Shown in pieces: positions 49,816-58,867 of a stretch of 64,000 nucleotides of DNA (positions within the stretch are counted from its first letter, which is position 1; the number at the start of each line of letters is the position of its first letter). The position numbers and the translations under genes were made by a program. The DNA lies in contig NZ_LBMW01000016.1 in assembly GCF_026168105.1 (NCBI RefSeq), positions 62,001 through 126,000 on the forward strand, written 5' to 3'. The notes under the pieces are model-generated. The model saw nothing but the letters and a program-made list of their open reading frames with translations. It was not told the DNA's origin and ran no database searches. The stretch comes from Streptomyces hygroscopicus (GTDB taxonomy: Bacteria; Actinomycetota; Actinomycetes; Streptomycetales; Streptomycetaceae).

Positions 49816-50436
49816 GTGAGCCTCGCCGACAGCCGGCACCAGCAGGACTGCCCCGTACGCGGACGCCCCCGCAGCGAGGCCGTCGAACGGGCCATCATCG
49901 AAGGCGTGATGAGGCTGATCGAGGACGGCGTGCCCCTCGCCGACCTGTCCATAGAGCGCATCGCCCGCACCGCCGGCGTCGGCAAGGCCACCATCTACCG
50001 CCGGTGGAGCAACAAGGAGGACCTCTTCGTCGACGTCATGCGCGCCGCCGAGCCCGAGGACCCCGAACTGCCCGGCACCTCGATGCGCGAGGACCTCGTC
50101 CTGCTCCTGGAGTCGTTGCGGCAGCGCGGCCTGGCCAGCCGCTCCACGGCGATCCTGCACAACGTGTACGCCCAGATGAAGAGCAGCCCCAAGATCTGGG
50201 CCGCCTACCACGCGACTGTGGTCGCTCCCCGCCGCCGCCTCGGCATCGAAGTCCTGCGCCGGGGGCAGGAGAAGGGCGAGCTGCGGCAGGACGTCGACCT
50301 CGATCTGATGAACGACATCCTCGTCGGACCCATGCTCGTGCGTACCCTGCTGCGCCACGACGCCCGACTGGACGAGGGCCTCGCCGAGCAGATCGTCGAC
50401 ACGGTGCTGGAGGGACTACGGCCCGTCAGTTCGTAG
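49816..50436 (+). CDS. TetR-family repressor
   Basis: A 206-aa regulator. The helix-turn-helix is at about 25-65: AIIEGVMRLIEDGVPLADLSIERIARTAGVGKATIYRRWSNKEDLFVDVM, and the C-terminal ligand-binding part ends MLVRTLLRHDARLDEGLAEQIVDTVLEGL (TetR_C_16-like). GTG at 49816 follows GGAG. Its neighbour is the DHA2 pump, whose promoter has a fitting inverted repeat. Confidence 0.88.
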   Translation: MSLADSRHQQDCPVRGRPRSEAVERAIIEGVMRLIEDGVPLADLSIERIARTAGVGKATIYRRWSNKEDLFVDVMRAAEPEDPELPGTSMREDLVLLLESLRQRGLASRSTAILHNVYAQMKSSPKIWAAYHATVVAPRRRLGIEVLRRGQEKGELRQDVDLDLMNDILVGPMLVRTLLRHDARLDEGLAEQIVDTVLEGLRPVSS

Positions 50437-50620
50437 CGGGTATGTACGGCTTTCGTCACAGAAGGCCTCTCCCGTACGCCCGTCCGGAACTCCGGACGCC
50501 GCCTCTTTCGTCCTCGTGGCCGTACGGCCGTCATGGGACGGCAGGAGCCACGCCGGTCATCCCCTAGGGTCGTAACCGTGGGGGGACGACGGTGTGCACG
50601 GCAAGTTGTGAGGCGACGGT

Positions 50621-51661
50621 ATGGCGCAGGCGTACAAATCGGAGACGGGCGGCGGCGGCACGGGGCCGGTTCGTCGAGGATTCCGGTTCCGGCGCCTGTA
50701 CGACGGCTTGCGCGGCGACCGCGGGATCTGGCGCCGCGGGATCGTGCTGGCCGCTCTCGCGGTCCTCCTCGCGCTGGTGATGCTGGTGCACGCGCAGATC
50801 CCCAACACCGTGGGCAATCTGGGCAGTCTCATCGAGACGTTCCTGCCCTGGCTCGGTGTCGTGTTCGTCCCGGTGCTGCTGATCCTCGCGCTGGTGAGGA
50901 AGTCGGCGACCGCGCTGATCGCGCTGCTCGTGCCCATGGCGGTCTGGCTGAACCTCTTCGGGGGGCTGCTCGGCGACAAGACCGGCAGCGGCGGCGACCT
51001 GACGGTCGCCACGCACAACGTCAACGCCGACAACCCCGACCCGGCAGGCACCGCCCGCGACGTGGCCGCGTCCGGCGCGGAGGTCCTGGCCCTGGAGGAG
51101 CTGAAGGCGTCCGCGGTTCCGGTCTACGAGCGGGCGCTGGCGTCGGCGTACCGGTACCACGCGGTCGAGGGCACGGTCGGTCTGTGGAGCAAGTATCCGC
51201 TGAGCGGGGTGCAGGCCGTGGACATCAAGCTGGGCTGGACGCGGGCGATGCGGGCGACCGTGACCACGCCGGAGGGGCGGGTCGCCGTCTACGTCGCCCA
51301 TATGCCCTCGGTGCGGGTGAAACTGGCGGCCGGGTTCACCGCGCGGCAGCGGGACACCAGCGCGGACGCGCTCGGCGAGGCCATCGTCGGCGAGCAGTTG
51401 GGCAAGGTGGTCCTGCTCGGTGACCTCAACGGCACCATGAACGATCGCTCGCTCAACGAGGTCACCTCGCAGATGCGCTCCACACAGGGCGCGGCGGGCA
51501 GCGGCTTCGGGTTCAGCTGGCCTGCGTCGTTCCCGATGGCGCGGATCGACCAGATCATGGTCAAGGGTGTCGACCCGGTGAGCTCGTGGACCCTGCCGCG
51601 GACGGGCAGTGACCATCTGCCGGTGGCGGCGCGTGTGAAGGTGGCCACACCCGCGTCCTGA
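50621..51661 (+). CDS. VanJ-like membrane endonuclease/exonuclease/phosphatase-family protein
   Basis: A 346-aa protein: three N-terminal hydrophobic helices (about 40-115) then an EEP domain outside the membrane. EEP motifs are VATHNVNADNP, ALEEL (catalytic Glu), YVAHMPS, LLGDLNGTMND and GSDHLPVAARV. This layout matches VanJ of S. coelicolor and related teicoplanin-resistance proteins, thought to act on undecaprenyl-linked phosphate. The ATG at 50621 lacks a strong site (GGCGACGGT upstream). It stands alone. Confidence 0.82.
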   Translation: MAQAYKSETGGGGTGPVRRGFRFRRLYDGLRGDRGIWRRGIVLAALAVLLALVMLVHAQIPNTVGNLGSLIETFLPWLGVVFVPVLLILALVRKSATALIALLVPMAVWLNLFGGLLGDKTGSGGDLTVATHNVNADNPDPAGTARDVAASGAEVLALEELKASAVPVYERALASAYRYHAVEGTVGLWSKYPLSGVQAVDIKLGWTRAMRATVTTPEGRVAVYVAHMPSVRVKLAAGFTARQRDTSADALGEAIVGEQLGKVVLLGDLNGTMNDRSLNEVTSQMRSTQGAAGSGFGFSWPASFPMARIDQIMVKGVDPVSSWTLPRTGSDHLPVAARVKVATPAS

Positions 51662-51756
51662 ACGCCCAGCGCAGCGGCGTGTCGTAAGACAGCCGCAACC
51701 CCGGCTCTACCTTCGGGAATGCTGCGCCTGGCAGACTTTGTTCCGTACTTGAACAT

Positions 51757-53016
51757 ATGAGTGCAACGGAACTCCGCTCTGAAAGGCAACGCCCCATGCC
51801 CCTGGCCCTGCTCGCCCTTGCCGTGGGCGCCTTCGGCATCGGTACCACCGAGTTCGTGATGATGGGCCTGCTGCCCAACGTCGCGGACGACCTGCACATA
51901 TCCATCCCCACCGCCGGGCACCTGGTCTCGGCGTACGCACTGGGCGTGGTGATCGGCGCGCCGCTGCTCGCCGCGGTCACCGCCCGGCTGACCCGCCGCA
52001 AGGTCCTCATCGGCCTGATGGCCCTGTTCGTGCTGGGCAACGCGCTGTCCGGCCTCGCCCCCGGCTACGGCTGGCTCCTCGCCGCGCGCTTTCTGAGCGG
52101 GCTGCCGCACGGGGCGTTCTTCGGCGTCGGCGCGGTCGTCGCCACCAGCCTCGTCGCCCCCGAGCGCAAGGCCCGGTCCGTCTCGCTGATGTTCCTGGGC
52201 CTGACGGTCGCGAACATCGCGGGTGTGCCGGTGGCCACGCTGATGGGCCAGCACCTGGGGTGGCGGGCGACGTTCTTCGGCGTCAGCGCGATCGGCGTCG
52301 CCGCGATCGTGTCCCTCTTCCTGCTGATCCCGCACGACCGCACCCACACCCCGGCCGACGGTCTGAAGGGCGAACTGGCGGCTCTGCGCTCCCTGCCGGT
52401 CTGGCTGGCGCTGGGCACCACGGTGGCGGGCTTCGGCGCGTTGTTCTCGGCGTACAGCTATGTGACGCCGATGCTGACGGACGCGGCGGGCTACGCCGAC
52501 TCGAGCGTCACCCTCCTGCTGGCCCTGTTCGGAGTGGGCGCGACGATCGGCAACCTGGTGGGCGGCCGTCTGGCGGACCACTCCCTGCGGGGCACGCTGT
52601 TCGGCGGCCTGACCTCGCTGGTCGTCGTGCTCGGGCTGTTCCCGGCGCTCATGGGCGCCGAGTGGAGCGCGGCCCTGGAGGTGACGCTGCTGGGCACGGC
52701 GGCGTTCATCACCGGCTCGCCGCTGCAGCTGATGGTCATGGAGAAGGCGTCGGCGGCCCCCTCACTCGCGTCCTCGGCCAACCAGGCGGCCTTCAACCTG
52801 GCCAACGCGGGCGGAGCCTGGATCGGCGGCCTCGCGCTGGCCGCGGGCTTCGGCGTCACGTCCCCGGCACTCGCGGGCGCGGCCCTGGCGGTACTGGGAC
52901 TGGGCGTGGCGACCGCGGCGTACGCGGTGGACCGCCACCGGGCCGCTCCGCCGGCCGGGCGGGAGCGGCTGGTGGCAACGCACGTCCCGGATCACACGGA
53001 GAGCGTGCACGGCTGA
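51757..53016 (+). CDS. MFS exporter, DHA1 family (Cml/AraJ-like)
   Basis: A 419-aa protein with 12 predicted helices. The start MPLALLALAVGAFGIGTTEFVMMGLLPNVADDL and VSAYALGVVIGAPLLAAVTARLTRRKVL (motif A-like) are typical of the chloramphenicol and arabinose-type DHA1 efflux group. The ATG at 51757 is used; another ATG at 51796 has a GAAAGG site and would drop 13 hydrophilic residues. No regulator adjoins it. Confidence 0.9.
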   Translation: MSATELRSERQRPMPLALLALAVGAFGIGTTEFVMMGLLPNVADDLHISIPTAGHLVSAYALGVVIGAPLLAAVTARLTRRKVLIGLMALFVLGNALSGLAPGYGWLLAARFLSGLPHGAFFGVGAVVATSLVAPERKARSVSLMFLGLTVANIAGVPVATLMGQHLGWRATFFGVSAIGVAAIVSLFLLIPHDRTHTPADGLKGELAALRSLPVWLALGTTVAGFGALFSAYSYVTPMLTDAAGYADSSVTLLLALFGVGATIGNLVGGRLADHSLRGTLFGGLTSLVVVLGLFPALMGAEWSAALEVTLLGTAAFITGSPLQLMVMEKASAAPSLASSANQAAFNLANAGGAWIGGLALAAGFGVTSPALAGAALAVLGLGVATAAYAVDRHRAAPPAGRERLVATHVPDHTESVHG

Positions 53017-53065
53017 GTTCCGGGGCCCCTGGCCCCCCCACCGCCCCCGCCAGGGGCTCCGCCCT

Positions 53066-53167
53066 GCACCCCCTGCGCCGGGGCTCGGCTCCTGCACTAC
53101 CTGCACCGGGGCTCTGCCCCTGCATCCGGGGGGCCGGGGCTCTGCCCCTGCATTCGGGGGGCAGCGG
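53066..53167 (+). repeat. 28-bp tandem array, three and a half units
   Basis: Units at 53066, 53094 and 53122 and a partial at 53150. Each begins GCA and ends with CGGGGCTCKGCYCCT. The middle varies, so the array is old or under little constraint. Confidence 0.75.
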
Positions 53168-53533
53168 CCTCGTATCTGGCGGGGCTTTGTGCCCTGGGTT
53201 CCTGCGGGGGGCGGTGGCTCGTGGGCTCCTGCGGCGCCGTTGGGTCCGGGGCTCCTGCGGGGACGGCGGTTGCCGGGTTGCGGCGGGGCCGGCGGTTCCT
53301 GGGCTTCTGCGGGATCTGCGGCTCCTGGACCCCCACAGAGACCGCGGCCCATGGACCACGCTAGGACGGCGGCTCCTGGACCCCCTTGGAGACTGCGGCT
53401 CCTGGGCCCGGGCGTTGCCTATGGCGCCCGTACTCCTGGGCGGGGACGGCGGCCCGGGGCCAGGGGGAAACCGGACGCCGGAGGTATTGATTTCCGCGAC
53501 CCCGGTCGGCCCGTTTTCAGCCGAGTTCAGGTA

Positions 53534-53605
53534 CAGCCGGCCTGTCCGGCGTTTGAGGACGAGGCCGTTCAGGCCGACCGGGCCTCTGAGGGCGGAGCCC
53601 CCAGG
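53534..53605 (+). repeat. Dispersed Streptomyces repeat
   Basis: CAGCCGGCCTGTCCGGCGTT continued by TGAGGACGAGGCCGTTCAG and a GGCGGAGCCCCCAGG end. I recognise this sequence from intergenic regions of many Streptomyces genomes, where it sits after genes and folds as a hairpin. Confidence 0.7.
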
Positions 53606-53659
53606 GGCGCGGACCGGATCAGGGGGCGACCTTGGTACGAACGGCGCCCCCGCGGAGCG

Positions 53660-55414
53660 CTACCCGTGTTCGCGCCAGCGGTTGGTGATCGGCAGACGGC
53701 GGTCCTTGCCGAAGCCCTTCGCCGAGATCTTGGTGCCCGGCGGGTACTGGCGGCGCTTGTACTCCGCGGTGTCGACCATCCGCAGCGTCTTCACCACCAG
53801 GTCGCGGTCGAAACCCGCCGCCACGATCGCGTCCGCGCCCTTGTCCCGGTCCACGTACAGATCAAGGATCGCGTCCAGCACCGGGTAGTCGGGCAGCGAG
53901 TCCGTGTCGACCTGGCCCGGGCGCAGCTCCGCGCTCGGCGGCTTCGTGATCGAGCTCTCGGGGATCGGGGGCGTCCGGCCGCGCTCCTCGGCGGCACGAT
54001 TGCGCCACCGCGCCAGCTGGAAGACCGACGTCTTGTACACGTCCTTGATCGGACCGTACGCGCCCACCGAGTCGCCGTACAGCGTCGAATAGCCCACCGC
54101 CAGCTCCGACTTGTTGCCGGGCGCCAGCACGATGTGCCCCTCCTGGTTGGAGATCGCCATCAGCAGTGTGCCGCGCAGCCGCGACTGGAGGTTCTCCTCC
54201 GCCAGGCCCGTCAGACCCAGGTCTTTCATGTACGCGTCGAACATCGGGGCGATCGAGACCGTACGGAAGTGCAGTCCCGTCCGCCGCGCCAGCTCCGCCG
54301 CGTCGCCCCTCGAGTGCTCGGAGGAGTACTTGGACGGCATCGAGACGCCGTACACGTTCTCCGCCCCCACCGCGTCGCACGCGATCGCCGCCACCAGCGC
54401 CGAGTCGATACCCCCGGACAGACCGATGAGCACCGACCTGAAGCCGTTCTTGGCCACGTACGCCCGCAGGCCCACGACCAGCGCCGAGTAGACCTCCTCG
54501 TCGTCCTCCAGGCGCTCCGCGTACCCGCCCGTCAGCTCGGGCTCGTACGCCGGCAGCGGCTCCCCGGACAGCACCAGCCGGTCGATCCGCAGCCCGTCGT
54601 CCACCACGCCGACCGGCGCGTCCGGCTCCGCCGCCGGGAGATCGAGGTCCAGGACCACGCACCCCTCGGCGAACTGCGGCGCCCGCGCGACGACCTCGCC
54701 GTCCGGCGCGACGACGATCGAGTCCCCGTCGAAGACCAGCTCGTCCTGCCCGCCGATCATGGCGAGGTAGGCGGTGGTGCAGCCGGCCTCCTGTGCCCGC
54801 TTGCGCACCAGCTCCAGGCGCGTGTCGTCCTTGTCGCGCTCGTAGGGCGAGGCGTTGACGGAGATCAGCAGACCGGCCTTCGCCGACCGCGCGGCCGGCA
54901 CACGACCGCCGTCCTGCCACAGGTCCTCGCAGATGGCGAGCGCGATGTCGACCCCGTGCAGCCGTACGACGGGCATCGTGTCGCCGGGCACGAAGTAGCG
55001 GAACTCATCGAAGACGCCGTAGTTGGGCAGATGGTGCTTGGCGAAGGTGAGCGCCACCTCGCCGCGGTGCAGGACCGCCGCCGCGTTCTGCGGGGCGCCG
55101 GCCGGCTGGCCGTACTTCGGCTGGGCGGTCCCGGAGCGGTCGAGGTAGCCGACGATCACCGGCAGCTCCCCGAGGCCTTCGTCGGCGAGGCGCGCGGCGA
55201 GGTCCCGCAGGGCAGCGCGCGAGGCCTCGACGAAGGACGAGCGCAGGGCCAGGTCCTCGACGGGATACCCGGTCAGCACCATCTCCGGGAACACTGCCAG
55301 ATGCGCTCCCTGCTCGGCGGAGTGCCGGGTCCAACGGACGATCGCCTCGGCGTTTCCGGCGAGATCACCGACGGTCGAGTCGATCTGATTCAGGGCGAGG
55401 CGTAGTTGAGGCAC
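53660..55414 (-). CDS. nadE: Glutamine-dependent NAD+ synthetase
   Basis: A 584-aa two-domain enzyme. The N-terminal nitrilase-type glutaminase has the triad E44 (FPEMVLTGY), K126 (FAKHHLPNYG) and C162 (AICEDLW). The C-terminal amidotransferase has the ATP PP-loop SGGIDS (333-338) and SSEHS and NKSELAVGYSTLYGDSVG. It makes NAD+ from deamido-NAD+, ATP and glutamine. ATG at 55414. Divergent from the alpha/beta hydrolase gene. Confidence 0.95.
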   Translation of the reverse strand: MPQLRLALNQIDSTVGDLAGNAEAIVRWTRHSAEQGAHLAVFPEMVLTGYPVEDLALRSSFVEASRAALRDLAARLADEGLGELPVIVGYLDRSGTAQPKYGQPAGAPQNAAAVLHRGEVALTFAKHHLPNYGVFDEFRYFVPGDTMPVVRLHGVDIALAICEDLWQDGGRVPAARSAKAGLLISVNASPYERDKDDTRLELVRKRAQEAGCTTAYLAMIGGQDELVFDGDSIVVAPDGEVVARAPQFAEGCVVLDLDLPAAEPDAPVGVVDDGLRIDRLVLSGEPLPAYEPELTGGYAERLEDDEEVYSALVVGLRAYVAKNGFRSVLIGLSGGIDSALVAAIACDAVGAENVYGVSMPSKYSSEHSRGDAAELARRTGLHFRTVSIAPMFDAYMKDLGLTGLAEENLQSRLRGTLLMAISNQEGHIVLAPGNKSELAVGYSTLYGDSVGAYGPIKDVYKTSVFQLARWRNRAAEERGRTPPIPESSITKPPSAELRPGQVDTDSLPDYPVLDAILDLYVDRDKGADAIVAAGFDRDLVVKTLRMVDTAEYKRRQYPPGTKISAKGFGKDRRLPITNRWREHG

Positions 55415-55570
55415 GCGCCCCAGTTTAGACGCCAGTAATCGTCAGAGCGACACAATGTGGGTGTGGGGCACCCCACGTGGGACGGAACCGCGGGCGCGTA
55501 CGCTCTCCCTCACCTTGGGACGGGGAATGACTGACCGGCGCACGCCAACTTCGGACGGCGAACGACATAC

Positions 55571-55667
55571 GTCTTCGTACGGCGAACGGCGTCTTCGTAC
55601 GGCGAACGGCGTCTTCGCACGGCGAACGGCGTCTTCGCACGGCGAACGGCGTCTTGCACGGCGAACG
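55571..55667 (+). repeat. 20-bp tandem array between nadE and a hydrolase
   Basis: GGCGAACGGCGTCTTCGYAC is repeated at 55581, 55601, 55621 and 55641 (the last 19 bp), with a half unit before and after and a diverged copy at about 55557. The array lies in the divergent region, 35-130 bases before the hydrolase ATG at 55701. Confidence 0.9.
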
Positions 55668-55700
55668 CGGTCGGCACCAGGCAGGGCGGGAGAGCGGACC

Positions 55701-56597
55701 ATGATCCTGGACGGCGTCGACGGAGCTCCCCGGCCGGCGCGCGGCACCGGCCGGCTTCGGAACGTGCGTGGCGAGCCCCGGTACGTGCGTGTCGACGGCG
55801 TCCCGCACCACGTCCGCGTCGACGGCGCCGGACCGCTGTGCGTACTGAGCCCCGGCCTGGGGATGTCCTGGTTCGACTGGGACCGGGTCGTGCCGCTGCT
55901 CGCGCCGCGGCGCACCGTGGTGCGGTTCGACCGGCCCGGGCTCGGGCTCAGCGGACCCGCGCCCACCTGGCCCACGCTCCGCGCCGAGGCCCGGCGGATC
56001 GGACAGATCCTGGACGCGCTCGGACTCCAGGGTCCCGCGACCGTGGTCGGGCACTCGCTCGCCGGGTTCCATGCGGAGGCGTTCGCCCGGCTCTTTCCCG
56101 AGCGGACGGCCGGGGTCGTGCTCGTCGACTCCAGCGTCGAGGAGGATCCCCGTCTGCGCGGGTCGCGCCCGGCCCGGCACGGAGCGACCCGCGCGGTCGC
56201 CACGCTGCTCGGCGCCGTCGGCGTGCCGAGCGCCCTGCTTCCGCGTCTGCGCCGAGCCGTCGTCCGCGCCTCCCGGACCGGGGGCGGCGACCCGGCTCCG
56301 TACACCCTCGTCCGCGGCGTCTACTCCACCCGCCGCGCGCTCCACGCCATCCTCGCCGAGAACGCCACCTATCTCGACGAGGCCCTAGAACTCGCCGCCC
56401 TGCGCCGCGAGGTGCCGCTGCCGGGCGTCCCGGTCATCGTTCTCGCCGCAGGCGTCCCGGCCTGGCTCGACCGCCAGCGGGCCCTCGCCGCCCTCCTCGG
56501 CGGCACCTTCCGGGTCGCGGAACCCTCCGGCCATCTGGTCATGCTGGACCGGCCGAAGGACATCGCCGACGCCGTACTGGAACTGCGGACGGCCTGA
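55701..56597 (+). CDS. Alpha/beta hydrolase
   Basis: A 298-aa alpha/beta-fold hydrolase. The ATG at 55701 has GGGAGAG upstream; a longer reading from 55455 would translate the 20-bp repeat and was rejected. Motifs: SPGLGMSWFDWDRV (oxyanion), VVGHSLAGFHAEAFARLFP (nucleophile Ser), PSGHLVMLDRP (His). No signal peptide. Substrate unknown. Confidence 0.85.
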   Translation: MILDGVDGAPRPARGTGRLRNVRGEPRYVRVDGVPHHVRVDGAGPLCVLSPGLGMSWFDWDRVVPLLAPRRTVVRFDRPGLGLSGPAPTWPTLRAEARRIGQILDALGLQGPATVVGHSLAGFHAEAFARLFPERTAGVVLVDSSVEEDPRLRGSRPARHGATRAVATLLGAVGVPSALLPRLRRAVVRASRTGGGDPAPYTLVRGVYSTRRALHAILAENATYLDEALELAALRREVPLPGVPVIVLAAGVPAWLDRQRALAALLGGTFRVAEPSGHLVMLDRPKDIADAVLELRTA

Positions 56598-56605
56598 AAC
56601 ACACG

Positions 56606-56639
56606 CGCGCCCGCCCCCCGAGGACGGGGAACGGGCGCG
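56606..56639. terminator. Bidirectional hairpin between convergent genes
   Basis: CGCGCCCG (56606-56613) pairs with CGGGCGCG (56632-56639), with a further inner CCCC/GGGG pairing. It lies just after the hydrolase stop and 30 bases past the sedolisin stop, so it can serve both strands. Confidence 0.6.
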
Positions 56640-56668
56640 ACGCGGTCAACCGCGGTGAGCAGCCGTGC

Positions 56669-58609
56669 TCAGTGGCGGCGGTAGGACTCGACGTAGCCGT
56701 TCGCGGGCGTGCCCACGCCGGTGACGTCGTCGTAGCCCTTGACGGCCTTCAGCGAGCTGTCCTTGCCGAGGCTGCGGACCGAGGTGGCCAGACCACCCGA
56801 GGCGTCAAGGCCGTTGACGAAGTCGACCCGTGCCACGGCGAGTTCGGAGCCCGTGGGGGTGTCCGTGACGTCGTGGTACAGCTTCGAGCCGTACTTGGCG
56901 TAGATCGCCGGGTTGGCGAAGCCGAGCGCCTGGCCGCCGGCCGCCTCCTGGGCCAGGGCCTGGACGGCCGCGATCACCGGCGCGGCGAGCGAGGTGCCGC
57001 CGATCCGGTACTCGGAGTACTGCTGCGACCCGTCCGGGAAGGTCTGCGTCTGGCCGACCTTGAAACCGGTGTTGGGGTCGGCGATCGCCGCGATGTCCGG
57101 CACGACACGGTTGCCCGTGGCGCTGTTGGCCTTGGCGAGCGAGTCCGGGACGACACCCTTCTGGTAGAAGGGCTGCGCCACGGTCTTGCTGGTGCCGCCG
57201 CCCGCACCCGAGGTGAACGCGCCGGGGAAGTTGACCCAGCTCTTGCCGTCGGACGACAGCAGAGCCTTGTCGGTGCCCCAGCCGGTCTCCCACTGGTACT
57301 GGTCGCCCTTGCCGACCGCCAGCGAGGTGCCGCCGACCGCGGTCACCCACGCCGAGTTGGCCGGGGTGTCGACCTGCTTCGTCTTCGTGTTGGCGACCTC
57401 GTCCCCGTTGTCGCCGGAGGAGAAGTAGAAGCCGATGCCCTCGACCGCGCCGAACTGGAAGACCTGGTCGTAGGCGGCCGCGAGGTCCGGCGTCTGGTTG
57501 GCCTCGATGTCGCCCCACGAGTTGGAGACGATGTCGGCCAGGTGGTTGTCGACGACCTTGCTGAGCGAGTCGAGCAGGTCGTTGTCGTAGCAGGAGGCGG
57601 CGCCCACGTACGTGACCTGCGCGTCGGGCGCGACCGCGTGCACGGCCTCGACGTCGAGCGTCTCCTCGCCGTACCAGCCGTCCGCCTTGCACTCGGTGGT
57701 CTTGGTGTAGGCGTCGGGCAGCACCTGGCGCAGCTGGCTGGTCTTCCAGGCGCCGTCGCCGTGCTTCTTCGCGTAGGTGGCCGCGTCGAAGGCGATGGTC
57801 GGCGAGGCGTACGCGTCGGTGATGGCGACCCGGACGCCCTTGCCGGTGTACTTGCCCGCGCCGTAGGCCGCGCGCAGCTGCTTGCCGGTGTAGCCCTCGA
57901 CGGCGTAGGGGATCTTCTGGCCGTACGCGTTCGGCAGCGTGGTCGCGATGTTCGAGCCGTAGTACGACGAGAACGGCCCGGAGTTGCGGAACACGGCCGA
58001 CGGCGGCGGCAGCGCATCGTCGTGGTTCGCCTTGTGCGGCGCGTTGTCCAGGCCGGTGACGGTCAGGACGGCAGCCTTCAGGCTGTCCGGCACCGAGGCG
58101 GCCTGCTGCGGCGCACGGTACGTCCCGGCGCCCTTGGCGTAGTCGTGCAGCTTCGTGCCGAACGCCTTCTCGGCGGCGGCCACGTCACCGGTGACGGAGA
58201 CGTAGTGCTGCGTGACACCGGTGACCTTCAGTCCCGCCGACTTCAGCCAGGACGTGACGGCGGTCACCTGCGCCTTGGTTGCGCCGAAACGTGTCTGCGC
58301 CTGCTGGGCGCTCAGGTACTTGCCGTACGAGGCCGAGGCCGGGTCGGAGACCGACTTGGCGTACGCGGCGAGGCCGGCGGCGTCACGGCCGGCGAGGTAC
58401 ACCCGGGCGGAGAGCTGGGAGCTGTTGGAGGTCGCTCCCTTGTCCGCCGTGGCCGTGGCCCACGCGGGTTTGGTGCCCGCGATGCTGTGCCGGCCGGGGT
58501 TGTCCGCGGCGTGCGCCGCGGGAATGCCGAGCGCCAGAGCACCGGTGAGCATGGGCAGTGTCGCTGCCAAGCTCACTCCGGCGCGCGCCTTGGCGCGGTT
58601 GGATCTCAT
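56669..58609 (-). CDS. Secreted sedolisin (S53) acid peptidase
   Basis: A 646-aa preproprotein. Signal peptide of about 36 residues (RSNRAKARAGVSLAATLPM ... AHAAD). The pro-kumamolisin domain (about 40-190) includes SYGKYLSAQQAQTRFG. The catalytic domain has Glu and Asp in GEETLDVEAVHAVAPDAQ, the oxyanion Asp in SNSWGDIEA and the nucleophile in GGTSLAAPV. The Ca-binding end is GYDDVTGVGTP. It is secreted and cuts proteins at low pH after self-removal of the propeptide. ATG at 58609 with GGGGG upstream. Confidence 0.92.
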   Translation of the reverse strand: MRSNRAKARAGVSLAATLPMLTGALALGIPAAHAADNPGRHSIAGTKPAWATATADKGATSNSSQLSARVYLAGRDAAGLAAYAKSVSDPASASYGKYLSAQQAQTRFGATKAQVTAVTSWLKSAGLKVTGVTQHYVSVTGDVAAAEKAFGTKLHDYAKGAGTYRAPQQAASVPDSLKAAVLTVTGLDNAPHKANHDDALPPPSAVFRNSGPFSSYYGSNIATTLPNAYGQKIPYAVEGYTGKQLRAAYGAGKYTGKGVRVAITDAYASPTIAFDAATYAKKHGDGAWKTSQLRQVLPDAYTKTTECKADGWYGEETLDVEAVHAVAPDAQVTYVGAASCYDNDLLDSLSKVVDNHLADIVSNSWGDIEANQTPDLAAAYDQVFQFGAVEGIGFYFSSGDNGDEVANTKTKQVDTPANSAWVTAVGGTSLAVGKGDQYQWETGWGTDKALLSSDGKSWVNFPGAFTSGAGGGTSKTVAQPFYQKGVVPDSLAKANSATGNRVVPDIAAIADPNTGFKVGQTQTFPDGSQQYSEYRIGGTSLAAPVIAAVQALAQEAAGGQALGFANPAIYAKYGSKLYHDVTDTPTGSELAVARVDFVNGLDASGGLATSVRSLGKDSSLKAVKGYDDVTGVGTPANGYVESYRRH

Positions 58610-58724
58610 AGAACCCCCTGCTATGCGGTTCGACGCATGGAGTGGTCGGTTGTCGGTGATCCGCGACAATCCCGCGCGGGTGAAGGCGCGGTGAATGGAT
58701 CACACGATCGGGGCCACTCTTTCG

Positions 58725-58737
58725 ATGAACTGTTCAT
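58725..58737. promoter_or_regulatory. Palindrome upstream of the sedolisin gene
   Basis: ATGAACTGTTCAT is a perfect 6-1-6 palindrome, 116 bases before the sedolisin start in a 258-bp gap. It could be a repressor site. No matching regulator can be named. Confidence 0.3.
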
Positions 58738-58867
58738 GCCAGGGGAATGAAAGAGTCAAGAAGAGCCCAAGTGGGCGCGGAGAAGCGGCATTTGGGCCGG
58801 TTTCGGTAGGCCTCAAGTGTTGCGGCAAGATTGCGATTGTCGCGGTGTCCTTGCGCGGCCCGCGCGA

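Larger units (their letters stand above)
53017..53659. other. Repeat-filled gap between MFS gene and nadE
   Basis: About 640 bases with no gene. It contains a 28-bp tandem array (53066 on), a decayed series built on GGCTCCTGCGGG and similar (53190-53480), and a dispersed Streptomyces repeat (53534-53605). Hairpin-forming GC-rich stretches probably end transcription of both convergent genes. Confidence 0.7.

Noticed and set aside
55455..55700. N-terminal extension of the alpha/beta hydrolase
   Set aside because: It would translate the 20-bp repeat into Arg-rich sequence. The ATG at 55701 has a clear ribosome site.
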